A stretch of DNA of 64,000 nucleotides from an uncultured Flavobacteriaceae bacterium (GTDB lineage Bacteria > Bacteroidota > Bacteroidia > Flavobacteriales > Flavobacteriaceae): NCBI GenBank assembly GCA_938020445.1, contig CALIIC010000093.1:1-64000 (forward strand), written 5' to 3'. The notes beneath the pieces are model-generated. The model was not told where the DNA came from and did no database searches. It saw only the letters and a list, made by a program, of their open reading frames with translations. Both the position numbers and the translations under genes were made by a program. Position 1 is the first letter of the stretch; every line of letters begins with the position of its first letter. Below, in pieces: positions 16,531 through 25,185 of this stretch.

Positions 16531-17745
16531 TTATTCTGGCATGGTTTTCTTAAGTTCCCCCTCTATTTTGCTCATCGCTTTGGTACGTTGCGGTGCATTG
16601 TAACGCTCCCAGAATTGCGCGTTGTATTCTTTGGCCTGCCCTTCGATACTTGTACCTGACTGCAGGTTTTTATTAAAATGATAGATAGGTACCCCCTCGC
16701 TAATGATCTTATTTATAAAAAGCTCCTTTTTCGGGTTTTTCGTAAACAATAAGGCACTCGGGTTTTGGGCATCATAAATTTGCCAAGTGTCCTCTTCCTG
16801 TTGATATTTTAAATACATCTTACCCTTATATTCCCGGTATTCACAAATGAGATGGTATTGCATTTGCTGGGCACCATTGGTTAGTCGTCGCATCCAAGAG
16901 GCCCCATTATAGGCCTTTCTAGTAAGTTCTATGCGAACAAAGGCAAAGGTTTCCGTGTCGATATGGAGTACGGCGGTTTGGAACGGAGTGTCTTCTCCCA
17001 CAATTTTATAAACGTATTTTCCATTGAAAGGAACAATGCCCTCCACTGTATATTTCCATCCATTTTTTCCTTTAATAGGACCATAATCATAGCGAATAAG
17101 ATCGTCTTCAACGAGGTCTATAATCGAGTTTTTACGGTCTTGGTTCGCATTCCACGGGTGTTTTTCAGCAATGTAGTTACTCCGTACTTCTACCAGCTCT
17201 ACAGCAGGGTCTCGTTGCACTTGATAGCTTTGATAATAAAACTTTGCAGCACATTCGAGATACTCTACGTAGGTACCATCTTCATTTTGAAGATCTCGTA
17301 TATAGCCTTCAAGTATATAGGGTTCGGTAGGGTAGTTATTTTCAATCTCTTTATAAGCTTTCTTAACGAGTTGTTTGGCAGTTAATCGCTTCTCCTTGGC
17401 AGCCATAACGACCACCTCATTCAGTTGGGTCGTTTTCGCTCTAAGCAATAGGGGAAGCTCCATCTCAAAGTCGGACACTTTTTTTTCGATAGATTCATAT
17501 CCGATCATAGAGATAACAACCACCGCTTGCGGACTTGATTCAAAATGAAAAATGTACCGACCTTCTTCATTCGTCGTAGTACCCACTCCTTGCCCTTTTA
17601 AATACAGGGACGCAAATACAATCGGTTCTTTCGTATCACTGTCCAATAATTGCCCGGAAATAGTACGTTCTTCCATTTGTGCGGCAACAGCACATGAGAA
17701 AAAAAGCAGTAATACAAGAATACCAGATGTTATAAACTGTTTCAT
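16531..17745 (-). CDS. Carboxypeptidase-like regulatory-domain (CarboxypepD_reg-like) protein
   Basis: An exported protein with signal peptide MKQFITSGILVLLLFFSCAVAAQ; ATGs at 17745 and 17763 are both possible and the TTG at 17781 is unlikely. A CarboxypepD_reg-like Ig fold follows (ISGQLLDSDTKEPIVFASLYLKGQGVG, then ATTTNEEGRY), and then a region of about 280 residues seen in Bacteroidetes homologues with DUF5686-like traits (AKQLVKKAYKEIENNYP). It is not a TonB receptor: no plug or barrel is present. The alpha/beta hydrolase gene lies directly upstream. Confidence 0.8.
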   Translation of the reverse strand: MKQFITSGILVLLLFFSCAVAAQMEERTISGQLLDSDTKEPIVFASLYLKGQGVGTTTNEEGRYIFHFESSPQAVVVISMIGYESIEKKVSDFEMELPLLLRAKTTQLNEVVVMAAKEKRLTAKQLVKKAYKEIENNYPTEPYILEGYIRDLQNEDGTYVEYLECAAKFYYQSYQVQRDPAVELVEVRSNYIAEKHPWNANQDRKNSIIDLVEDDLIRYDYGPIKGKNGWKYTVEGIVPFNGKYVYKIVGEDTPFQTAVLHIDTETFAFVRIELTRKAYNGASWMRRLTNGAQQMQYHLICEYREYKGKMYLKYQQEEDTWQIYDAQNPSALLFTKNPKKELFINKIISEGVPIYHFNKNLQSGTSIEGQAKEYNAQFWERYNAPQRTKAMSKIEGELKKTMPE

Positions 17746-17787
17746 TTTTTGAAGACGAATCATTCGCTTTTTTGTTACCAAGACATG

Positions 17788-18774
17788 TTAGTCTTCGACT
17801 TGTATCATTTCTGGCAAAATGCGAACAATGATGTTCTCCTGAAACGTACTACTCTGTTCAAAAGGAATTAAATGCCCCGCATTCTCCACTACAAAAAGTG
17901 CCTTTTTAGGCGCCTCTATTTTTTGAAAATACGTTTTGGAAAGTGTAAAATTCGTTTGATAATCTTTTTGCCCAAGCATAAAATAAACAGGACATCCATA
18001 GGTTGCCGTCTTCTCGAATAGGTTTACCCGACTCGCCTCGTTAAAAAGCTTCAACCAGGATGACGACCAGGACAAAACGCGCTTTTTAAAGCCTTTCTTT
18101 TTTGCAAAGCTTTTTCCTTCAAAATCAAAGAGCCATTTACGGGCAAAATAAAGCTGCTCGGCTGTTTCAAAAGGAACTACTACTTCGGCCAGTTCTTTCG
18201 TTGCCCTTGCATTGCTTGTTTTCCCTGCATGTTCTTTGAGCATTCGTAAGGTGATTTGTTCACTTTCAACTTGCTTTACCATGGGGTTGACAGCAATATA
18301 GGCATGTAGTACCTCCGGATGGTTGTCTGCCATATAAAACCCTAGAGAAGTTCCGTACGAGTGGCCCACAAGAACTATTTTTTTCCTCTCAAACCGCTTC
18401 AATAAATATTGCACGAGTGTTTTGGTATCGTTTTCGAACACTGCTTGGGTTAGTTGGCCCTGGGGATTGTTCAACTCTTTTGTTTTGCCTGTTTTTCTTT
18501 GATCCCAAAGTACAACGATGAATTCTTTTTGAAGCGCCCCAAACATTTTATCCATCGCCCCTAAAACCGAATCCCCGGGACCGCCGTTCAAAAAAAGTAA
18601 TAATGGATGCTCTATAGCATCTCCTTTTAATCGAATGTACTGCTTTGAATCGCCAATGGACACTATTTCGGTAGTATCAATTCCTTGCGATTCCTTATCA
18701 GGGATGTTCGAAACTGTTGACTGGGCAGCTATTGAAAAATGAATACAAAGCAGGCAAACAAGAAGGTACTTCAT
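17788..18774 (-). CDS. Secreted alpha/beta hydrolase, proline-iminopeptidase-like
   Basis: The 328-residue protein has a signal peptide (MKYLLVCLLCIHFSIAAQ), a LFLNGGPGDS segment that corresponds to the HGGPG oxyanion loop of proline iminopeptidases with Asn in place of His, WDQRKTGKT, nucleophile elbow GHSYGTS and C-terminal NAGHLIPF with the catalytic His. Peptidase activity is only inferred; many such proteins are general esterases. It is 42 bp upstream of the CarboxypepD_reg protein and likely co-transcribed. Confidence 0.85.
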   Translation of the reverse strand: MKYLLVCLLCIHFSIAAQSTVSNIPDKESQGIDTTEIVSIGDSKQYIRLKGDAIEHPLLLFLNGGPGDSVLGAMDKMFGALQKEFIVVLWDQRKTGKTKELNNPQGQLTQAVFENDTKTLVQYLLKRFERKKIVLVGHSYGTSLGFYMADNHPEVLHAYIAVNPMVKQVESEQITLRMLKEHAGKTSNARATKELAEVVVPFETAEQLYFARKWLFDFEGKSFAKKKGFKKRVLSWSSSWLKLFNEASRVNLFEKTATYGCPVYFMLGQKDYQTNFTLSKTYFQKIEAPKKALFVVENAGHLIPFEQSSTFQENIIVRILPEMIQVED

Positions 18775-18943
18775 AGGAAGTTATTGAGTTGGTTTGCCTT
18801 TTTGAAGCAATAACTATTCCAAATTAAAACATTGACCTGAATCATTCCGGGGCAATATTCTTGAGGGAAAAACAAACTCAAATGTGGAGTTCAACCACAA
18901 ACTATAGAATACCACTAATTTAACTCTTTCTTCAAAACCGGTC

Positions 18944-19402
18944 TTAGGCCGTATACGCCTTTACATTAATGGTACGTTTTGTGTAATCTACCGTTCCGGT
19001 AGCCCAGATTTGCTGACTGTTCACCCATTTATATTTCAACGAGGAAGTAAACAATTGAACATTTTCACGAAGTTCTGCAACTCCTGTGCCATTGCTTCGC
19101 GATCGGCTTACCCCATCTGCACGTAAAGCAATATGTTGACGGTCATCGGTTTGAATACGTGCCTGTATATTAAGCTCAATCCGCCCATCGGCACGAAGCC
19201 ACAGATAATCCAATCCGGTTACGGCGCCATTCAATTTGGGGCCATTTATTCTTCCGTCGAAAGCGACATCAAAACGAACACCTTCGGGCGGTGTTTTTGT
19301 GCTACCTGACATCAGGGATTGGAAACTAACCCCATATTCCTTGATTTCCTTAATATTGACAGCAAACTCGTAGACCAATTCTCCTATTTCAATCGTATTC
19401 AT
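18944..19402 (-). CDS. DUF3237 (UPF0311) protein
   Basis: The 152-residue protein shows the DUF3237 layout: an N-terminal YEFAVNIKEIKEYGVSFQSLMSG, then RFDVAFDGRINGPKLNGAVTGLDYLWLRADG and ELNIQARIQTDDRQHIALRADG, and a final IWATGTVDYTKRTINVKAY. It is an all-beta barrel-like protein of unknown role. In the 240 bp upstream gap there is a CTACAC-CTAA-GTGTAG inverted repeat (19514-19529) and a direct repeat of AAAATTAATAT(G/C)GAAGCA about 56 bp apart, either of which could be regulatory. Confidence 0.85.
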   Translation of the reverse strand: MNTIEIGELVYEFAVNIKEIKEYGVSFQSLMSGSTKTPPEGVRFDVAFDGRINGPKLNGAVTGLDYLWLRADGRIELNIQARIQTDDRQHIALRADGVSRSRSNGTGVAELRENVQLFTSSLKYKWVNSQQIWATGTVDYTKRTINVKAYTA

Positions 19403-19643
19403 ATTTCAAGTTTTACACCTACTCTACTCGGTTTTCGGCTTTCCCCGCTAAAGCCGCAACTCTTCGTTGCGAACAATATGGTCCAAAATTAATATGGAAG
19501 CACAATTATTTCCCTACACCTAAGTGTAGTTAAACGACAAAAATTAATATCGAAGCAACCGGAAAGGCATTCCCAATTAGGCAAGAAGTATGGTTTAGAT
19601 TTAATTGCCGGTAAGAAAAGTGTAGGAAGTAAGACCCTGTTTT

Positions 19644-21089
19644 CTAATTCGAATGAGGTGACACCTCTGAAAGTACTTTCTCAATAGCTTCATCACCATC
19701 CTTTAGATCTTCTAACAGATAAGCGTATAAAGCTTTTGATTCTTTGGGATAGTTAATGGTCACATCGGGTGGGATACCTATATTTTCATAGCTCTTTCCC
19801 TGCATTGATTCATATACAAGATTGCTAAGACCATACGTCCACCCATTTGGCAGTTTCTTATGAAGGATATCAGAAAAAATTCCTTCGGTGGTAGACCCAA
19901 TAATCTTTGAGTTCGGAATCACCTTGCTCCCCAAAACCAATAACTCTGCGGCGCTTGCCGTTAAATGACTTGTTAAGACATACAATTTCCCTTGAAATAC
20001 ATTTTTCGCAGGAAGCAGGGTCATGGTCTGTTTTTCAGTAAAACCGGTACCACGGCGTGCTTTTTTAGTACAGAAATCGATTTCCCGTTTTGCGAAGTGG
20101 TTCAAAGTCTCCACCGAGACCTCATCAAACCCTCCTCCGTTAAAACGAAGATCAATAATAATCGCCTTTTTAGTATTGAATGTGCCGGCTACCGAATCCA
20201 TTAAATAACGGGTTCCGTCCCAAGTATCCTCATGATAGTTTTTCGCATCGTTCAGTTTTTGCCACCATTGCCCCCAAAAGTCTTCTCTTGGTATGCTATC
20301 GGGAATAGCATAGTGCGCGAACCCGATCATATTAGAGAATTGCAGGTACCCAACATCCTCATTGATGGCACCCCACTTAAAATCCCCGCGATTGTAGTGT
20401 TTAATATTTTTTACATACTTTTCAATCAGGGCGTTTTTTACCTTTTTTTCCAACTCACCGGAGTCATCTTCATCTTCGGCCGCTTCTGCTACTTCACTAA
20501 CGACCATTGATTGTTTTGCGTATTCTTCTTCCAATTCATCTGGCAGATTGATGGAAATATGCCCATCCCCGACTTCGTTCAACATTTTTTCAAGCAATAG
20601 GTAAAGTGCTATGGGTGTGGTTTCAGAAGTTACCTGCGGACGGTATTTCTGGTAGTATTTGTCCCAGTTTACTTTTCGCTCCTTGAAATAACAGTACTGT
20701 TCATTAAAGGTGTTCCACAAAACTTCAAAATTGTACTCCGGGTCGTTGGAAAGTGGTTCGTTTACCATCGCATCATAATCGATATCTGTACGAAACAATT
20801 TAAACGTCTTCACCCCATCCTTGAGCAAGATGGTATCAGTGCTTACTGTATCTACGGTAAAGTATTCAAAAAAATCTTCTGGCGAATTGTCAGACAACGG
20901 TACGTTGCCCACCGCGCTAATATGATAACGCTTGATCAAGGTATCACCAAAGTGCATCGCCCTACCGAAACCTAAATACTCCCAGCTCCCAATGAGGCTG
21001 ATTTTTTTCTTAGGAACCGATTCTTTTTCTTTGGTTTGACAGGAAATACATAAAAGCGTGCAGAAGAATACTAGAACTGACTTTTTCAT
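19644..21089 (-). CDS. S41-family (C-terminal processing-like) lipoprotein peptidase
   Basis: This 481-residue protein begins with a lipoprotein signal (MKKSVLVFFCTLLCISCQ). S41 core elements are present: AIIIDLRFNGGGFDEVS near residue 320, LYVLTSHLTASAAELLVLGSK with the catalytic Ser in ASAAE, and GSTTEGIFSDI. The middle holds an acidic stretch (EVAEAAEDEDDSGELEKKVK). No clear PDZ domain is evident. It probably acts in the periplasm or at the outer membrane on unknown peptides. Confidence 0.88.
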   Translation of the reverse strand: MKKSVLVFFCTLLCISCQTKEKESVPKKKISLIGSWEYLGFGRAMHFGDTLIKRYHISAVGNVPLSDNSPEDFFEYFTVDTVSTDTILLKDGVKTFKLFRTDIDYDAMVNEPLSNDPEYNFEVLWNTFNEQYCYFKERKVNWDKYYQKYRPQVTSETTPIALYLLLEKMLNEVGDGHISINLPDELEEEYAKQSMVVSEVAEAAEDEDDSGELEKKVKNALIEKYVKNIKHYNRGDFKWGAINEDVGYLQFSNMIGFAHYAIPDSIPREDFWGQWWQKLNDAKNYHEDTWDGTRYLMDSVAGTFNTKKAIIIDLRFNGGGFDEVSVETLNHFAKREIDFCTKKARRGTGFTEKQTMTLLPAKNVFQGKLYVLTSHLTASAAELLVLGSKVIPNSKIIGSTTEGIFSDILHKKLPNGWTYGLSNLVYESMQGKSYENIGIPPDVTINYPKESKALYAYLLEDLKDGDEAIEKVLSEVSPHSN

Positions 21090-21205
21090 AAGGCTATTCC
21101 TTGGTTGGCCTCGGGAAAGTAGTGAAAATTGTGTTGGCGGTGAACAAATTCTAACACATATTCAAAAATGTTCGTATTTCATAGATACTCTTTACTCCTA
21201 ATTGT

Positions 21206-21239
21206 CAAAAAAGCGCAAATCAATGATTTGCGCTTTTTA
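21206..21239. terminator. Bidirectional intrinsic terminator
   Basis: GCGCAAATC-AAT-GATTTGCGC forms a perfect 9-bp stem (21213-21233) flanked by A and T runs on both sides. It follows the SPW-like membrane gene (minus strand) and lies upstream of the S41 gene. Confidence 0.85.
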
Positions 21240-21275
21240 TGCTGTTAAAAGTCCAATTCCTTTAAGGAGTAACTT

Positions 21276-21629
21276 TTACATGCTCATTTCTGGCTTGTGC
21301 AAACTCACTACTATCAGTACCGCAGCACCGTTTATCAAATAATAAAGCTTATCTACCCCTTCGAAGGAAAGTACAAAAGGTGCCAGTATAAATACCAAAG
21401 CAACCAAAAAGTCAACCGTGAGATGAACCTTATAGGGAATTACGGGAAACACGCCCAAATGATGATCAGTCAATACTGTCAAAACAAGGGCCGCAATTCC
21501 GGTAATCAAAGAAAGATAGAAGGCCAATGGATCAGACTCGCCCAGTCCTAATAAAAAGGGGAATGCAATAAGGGCAACAGCAACAGGGTAGTCCAAAAAT
21601 GCATGTATTCTTTTTGTTATAAATTTCAT
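21276..21629 (-). CDS. Small four-span membrane protein (SPW-repeat-like)
   Basis: The 117-residue protein has four predicted hydrophobic spans (YPVAVALIAFPFLLGLG, AFYLSLITGIAALVLTVLT, VDFLVALVFILAPFVLSF and LYYLINGAAVLIVVSL), arranged as two hairpins as in SPW-repeat proteins. It is the last gene of the AraC/SnoaL/YHS group, 12 bp from the YHS gene. Function unknown; the assignment to SPW-like is by pattern only. Confidence 0.65.
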   Translation of the reverse strand: MKFITKRIHAFLDYPVAVALIAFPFLLGLGESDPLAFYLSLITGIAALVLTVLTDHHLGVFPVIPYKVHLTVDFLVALVFILAPFVLSFEGVDKLYYLINGAAVLIVVSLHKPEMSM

Positions 21630-21641
21630 GATTTTGGGTTT

Positions 21642-22112
21642 TTAATTATACGTCTTCCGCAGTTCTTTCCAATTTTGGTCGGCCGTTTTCCTTAATTTTC
21701 CGTGATCTTTTTCCGCCAGCCATAGTTGTTTGGCATCTAATTCCACATTGTTCAAATACAGGAAATATGCGCCGTCTTTGACAATAAACTTACTGGGATC
21801 CACTCTAAACTTAGCCCCGGCATATACCCCAAAAGCACAGTAACCACCATACTGTGGCAAGTACTTTTCCGGGTTCTTGTCGAATGTGGCCTTTTGGTCT
21901 GCCGATGTAAAGTAGTACACTACTTTTTTATGTGTTGATTTAAAAAGAGCGTTGCCTCTTTGGGCCAATTCCAGATCCAGGTAAGAAACCGGACTATAGC
22001 CTTGCAAGGCAATTGTGCTATTATCAATATTGTTTGCCATTTTATCTTGGGCGGCCAGCATTGTAGTTATTAAAAAAGTTGCTATGCTCAGTGTTGTTTT
22101 TAAAGCTTTCAT
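21642..22112 (-). CDS. Exported YHS-domain protein
   Basis: From the ATG at 22112 the protein has signal peptide MKALKTTLSIATFLITTMLAAQ; the track start at 22202 reads through the neighbouring gene's end. The YHS-like core is ALQGYSPVSYLDLELAQRGN, then TSADQKATFDKNPEKYLPQYGGYCAFGVYAG. YHS domains often bind copper or other soft metals; here the metal is unknown. It lies 38 bp downstream of the SnoaL-like gene and 12 bp upstream of the membrane gene, so it sits in the middle of a small operon. Confidence 0.88.
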   Translation of the reverse strand: MKALKTTLSIATFLITTMLAAQDKMANNIDNSTIALQGYSPVSYLDLELAQRGNALFKSTHKKVVYYFTSADQKATFDKNPEKYLPQYGGYCAFGVYAGAKFRVDPSKFIVKDGAYFLYLNNVELDAKQLWLAEKDHGKLRKTADQNWKELRKTYN

Positions 22113-22150
22113 ATTATTTATTTTTACCGTTTTAAGTTCTTTAGTTTGGA

Positions 22151-22504
22151 TTAGGCTGCATTGAAGTATTCTTCTTGCACCACCATACCTTGATCGTTCC
22201 AAACGCGACGAATGATTTCATGCCAATAAATTTTACTGCCATCCTTCATATCAAAATCGAATGTGAATTCAGAAGCGGAAATATTTCCGTCTACAATAGA
22301 ATGATGATGTGTGATTTGATTTACTTTCGCTATTGCAGCTGCGAAACCTTCCATCTTTGCTATCATTTCCGATTTACCCTTGGTCCCTCCACCGCCGTAA
22401 TCGGACGTATTGGCATCCTCGGCAAAAAACTCTTTTACCGCTTCTACAATAGCGCCTTGGCTTACTATTGCATCCATTTTTGCTACTTGATCTTTACTAT
22501 TCAT
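22151..22504 (-). CDS. SnoaL/NTF2-like protein
   Basis: The ATG at 22504 gives MNSKDQVAKMDAIVSQGAIVEAVKEFFAED, the opening of an NTF2-like cone fold, followed by GGGTKGKSEMIAKMEGF, a histidine-rich ITHHHSIVDGN and IIRRVWNDQGMVVQEEYF. The product is 117 aa. It may act as a small hydrolase/isomerase or binding protein. It comes 74 bp after the AraC-type gene and 38 bp before the YHS gene on the same strand. Confidence 0.85.
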   Translation of the reverse strand: MNSKDQVAKMDAIVSQGAIVEAVKEFFAEDANTSDYGGGGTKGKSEMIAKMEGFAAAIAKVNQITHHHSIVDGNISASEFTFDFDMKDGSKIYWHEIIRRVWNDQGMVVQEEYFNAA

Positions 22505-22578
22505 CTTTAAATTTTTTAGTGAATTAATACACTGCAAAGATGAATCGGGTTCAAAATTTAAATACTACCAAAAAAGGA

Positions 22579-23637
22579 CTAAGAATTGTACTTTTTTAAT
22601 TTGAAATCGGTGGGAGTAATACCTGCATAATGTTTAAAAAATCGAGAAAAATGATTTGGCTCTTCAAATCCCAGACGCCTCGAAGCAGTAGTAATCGACT
22701 CGCCGTCCAACAACATTAGTTTGGCCGTATTGATCAACTCCAAACGAATAAGGTATCCTAAAGACGTATTCATCTTAGATTGAACTTTGTTGGACAAAGA
22801 TCGTATGGACAGGTTCATTTTATCTGCATAAAATGCCAATGATCTTTCTTCGGTATGGTATTTCTGAAGTAGTTGTAGTATATCTTGGGTGAATAAATCC
22901 CTATTTTCAAAATCAAAATTTTGCCTGAACTGTTTGGGTGTTTGTCCAGTTGCATTTTTAAAGATTCTATTGAAGTAAGCGTCATCTTTCAGTCCGAGGT
23001 CAAACGAAATTTCTTGAATATTCTTATTTGTGAATGCCACTTCTTTCAAGCCCTCTTGCAACCTTTTGGCACCCATTAAATTTTTAACGGACAATCCGAT
23101 TTTATTCTTAAGCAGCGCCTGAGCGTTATATCCGCGTTCATTGATTAGGTTCACCAAATCATCACTGCTCAAGTTATTGGCGTATTCGACATCAATAATT
23201 TCTTTGGCATCAAAAATAACCTGGTACTCTTCCTTGTTTGCCTTGAAAGGATTTTGCCAATACCATTGCTTGGAAGAAATATCTATAATATCCGCAGAAT
23301 TATCGGTCAAGGTAGTTTCCGATAAAAAAGCATTACAATCCTCGCATTCCAACAAATCGATATAGCCTAAAGAAATAAGGTGCTTAAACAATACCCGTAC
23401 CTCGTCACTATAGAATTTGGTCTCATTTGAAAATTCGATTCTCCGTACAATGAAATCATCCGACAGGAACTTAATGTATTGCCCTTTTTCCAGAAAAATG
23501 GCCTTTTCTTGCCAATCAAAATAATTTTTAAAATCAACCTGAATACTTCCTTTACCAGAAAGAATATGAATAAGGGTATGGCTTTCTATAAAGTATACCT
23601 TGTTGATTTCGGCAGCAAATTTTTCAACCTTTTGCAT
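22579..23637 (-). CDS. AraC-family transcriptional regulator with two HTH domains
   Basis: This 352-residue protein carries two AraC-like DNA-binding regions: about residues 175-245 (IQEISFDLGLKDDAYFNRIFK, TGQTPKQFRQNF) and about 260-352 (ITTASRRLGFEEPNHFSRFFK, AGITPTDFKLKKY). The N-terminal 150 residues look like a cupin-type sensor (VYFIESHTLIHILSGKGSIQVDF). The duplicated HTH with full-length second copy is unusual. ATG 23637 is preferred; the track start at 23649 is GTG. Likely activates the SnoaL/YHS/membrane genes downstream. Confidence 0.88.
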   Translation of the reverse strand: MQKVEKFAAEINKVYFIESHTLIHILSGKGSIQVDFKNYFDWQEKAIFLEKGQYIKFLSDDFIVRRIEFSNETKFYSDEVRVLFKHLISLGYIDLLECEDCNAFLSETTLTDNSADIIDISSKQWYWQNPFKANKEEYQVIFDAKEIIDVEYANNLSSDDLVNLINERGYNAQALLKNKIGLSVKNLMGAKRLQEGLKEVAFTNKNIQEISFDLGLKDDAYFNRIFKNATGQTPKQFRQNFDFENRDLFTQDILQLLQKYHTEERSLAFYADKMNLSIRSLSNKVQSKMNTSLGYLIRLELINTAKLMLLDGESITTASRRLGFEEPNHFSRFFKHYAGITPTDFKLKKYNS

Positions 23638-23698
23638 TCGATTCTGCACTATTTCTTCGTAGAATTTAAATCAGGTCGTGGTATGGAAGACGAGCGGT

Positions 23699-24703
23699 TT
23701 ACTTTTCTTCATCGGTCCACGCGATAAACTTATTAAAAATATCTGCCCATTGACTTATGTTTTCGCCCTTTATTTCTTTCTGATAGCTATGATTACAACC
23801 AAGGCACACTTCAAAAGTTAAATTCTTTTTTCGTTTTTGCATGAATTGTATCGGAAGTAAATACGCTGTCTCAATCGGCGTACTTTCATCTTCGGATGCA
23901 AATTGGGCGTAAATGGGAATAGCCAGTTCCAACAAATATTCTATGGGCGCCCTTTCATAAGAAGACCAACGTTTGTTCGTGTAGCCGAAATCATCTATCT
24001 CCGTTGCATTGGGGTTTTCAACTACTGATCCATACCACTCAAGAATTTCCATATTTCTTTGATGCGCTACAGAATCGCTCACATTCCCTTGCAACGATTC
24101 GATCCTATTAAACAGCGAAAATTCATAAAAATTATTTAAGACATTCCCCGACCAAAAACCCAAATGGGTAATGCTTTTATTTTTCAAGGCCAACGGTGCG
24201 GCAATTGTTGCACCTTCAGAATGCCCGTACACTATAATTTTAGTGGGTTCTTGCAAGTGTTTTTGAATGATATCCTTGATGGCAACATCCACTTGATGAA
24301 CGCGGTAATCCAAATGATTTTTTTCATAAAACGCTTTCGGTACAACAATCTCCGCGTCGTTATAAATACCTGCCATCCCGGGCTTGGGTATAATGGCATA
24401 GGTATAATTCGTATCTAATTGCTTGTAATCATCTCCAAACCATCTTGAAATTACCGTTTTCCCGTTGCTTTTACCATAAGAAAAGATGGGATTGGCATCG
24501 GTACCCTGTATATAAACAACCAAATTTGATGGTTTCTCTTTATAATGTTTCAAATAGTAGGTGATGGTATCATTTTTTTCCACTAACTGTTCCTGTATGA
24601 AACCGTATTTCTCTAAGGCCTCATTAATGGTGGGCGTAGCGGATTGCTGTGCTGTGCCTAAAGCACAAAGGGCGATGAAGAGAAGTGTGAATACTGTTTT
24701 CAT
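23699..24703 (-). CDS. Secreted alpha/beta hydrolase-like protein
   Basis: The 334-residue protein has signal peptide MKTVFTLLFIALCALGTAQ. VVYIQGTDANP, then IIVYGHSEGATIAAPLAL gives the nucleophile elbow GHSEG, and CLGCNHSYQKE supplies a His near the C-terminus, all fitting an alpha/beta hydrolase with weak overall similarity to characterised enzymes. It lies just left of the repeat region at 24781 and is on the same strand as rlmF beyond it. Confidence 0.78.
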   Translation of the reverse strand: MKTVFTLLFIALCALGTAQQSATPTINEALEKYGFIQEQLVEKNDTITYYLKHYKEKPSNLVVYIQGTDANPIFSYGKSNGKTVISRWFGDDYKQLDTNYTYAIIPKPGMAGIYNDAEIVVPKAFYEKNHLDYRVHQVDVAIKDIIQKHLQEPTKIIVYGHSEGATIAAPLALKNKSITHLGFWSGNVLNNFYEFSLFNRIESLQGNVSDSVAHQRNMEILEWYGSVVENPNATEIDDFGYTNKRWSSYERAPIEYLLELAIPIYAQFASEDESTPIETAYLLPIQFMQKRKKNLTFEVCLGCNHSYQKEIKGENISQWADIFNKFIAWTDEEK

Positions 24704-24780
24704 GGATCAAGGTTTTCAATACGACGTTTTTAAGCGAAAAATGTAACAGGACAAACCGTTTGTACAATCGTTTCAGTGAA

Positions 24781-24864
24781 TTAGAGGTTGCAGGTTAGAG
24801 GTTAGAGGTTAGAGGTTAGAGGTTAGAGGTTAGAGGTTAGAGGTTAGAGGTTAGAGGTTAGAGG
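24781..24864 (+). repeat. TTAGAGG heptamer array (12 units)
   Basis: Twelve units in exact 7-nt register; eleven are TTAGAGG and the second is TTGCAGG. It starts about 78 bp upstream of the start codon of the secreted hydrolase. It is the first block of a composite intergenic array that runs to 25182. Confidence 0.95.
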
Positions 24865-24882
24865 AATAAATAAATTCTAATA

Positions 24883-25036
24883 CAAACGTCAAACTCAAAC
24901 TCAAATACACACGTCAAACTCAAACTCAAATACAAACGTCAAACTCAAACACAAGCGTCAAATTCAAAACTGATTACTGTTTACTGCCAACTGCTCACTG
25001 CTCACTGTTCACTGTTAATTGTTCATTGTTCATTGC
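24883..25036 (+). repeat. Composite array, module 1: CAAAYN units then ACTGNNN heptamers
   Basis: From 24883 the units are CAAACGT, CAAACT, CAAACT, CAAATA and repeats of that series to about 24964. From 24969 there are heptamers in register: ACTGATT, ACTGTTT, ACTGCCA, ACTGCTC twice, ACTGTTC, ACTGTTA, ATTGTTC twice and ATTGC. No gene is present. Confidence 0.9.
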
Positions 25037-25182
25037 AATACAAGTTCAAGCGCAAGAGTCAAAAGTGCAAGTTCAAACTCAAATTCAAACGTCAAACTCA
25101 AATACAAACACTAACGTCAAATTCAAAACTGAATACTGAATACTGTTTACTGCCAACTGCCAACTGCCCACTGCTCACTTAG
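25036..25182 (+). repeat. Composite array, module 2: CAANNN units then ACTGNNN heptamers
   Basis: The same order is repeated: CAAGTT, CAAGCG, CAAACT, CAAATT, CAAACGT, CAAACT and so on, then ACTGAAT twice, ACTGTTT, ACTGCCA twice, ACTGCCC, ACTGCTC and a final ACTTAG (25177-25182). The last block ends exactly three bases before the stop codon of rlmF (25186-25188). Confidence 0.9.
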
Positions 25183-25185
25183 CCC

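Noticed and set aside
24781-25182. CRISPR-like array
   Set aside because: The units are 6-7 nt and contiguous, without spacers of 25-40 nt, and no cas gene is present.
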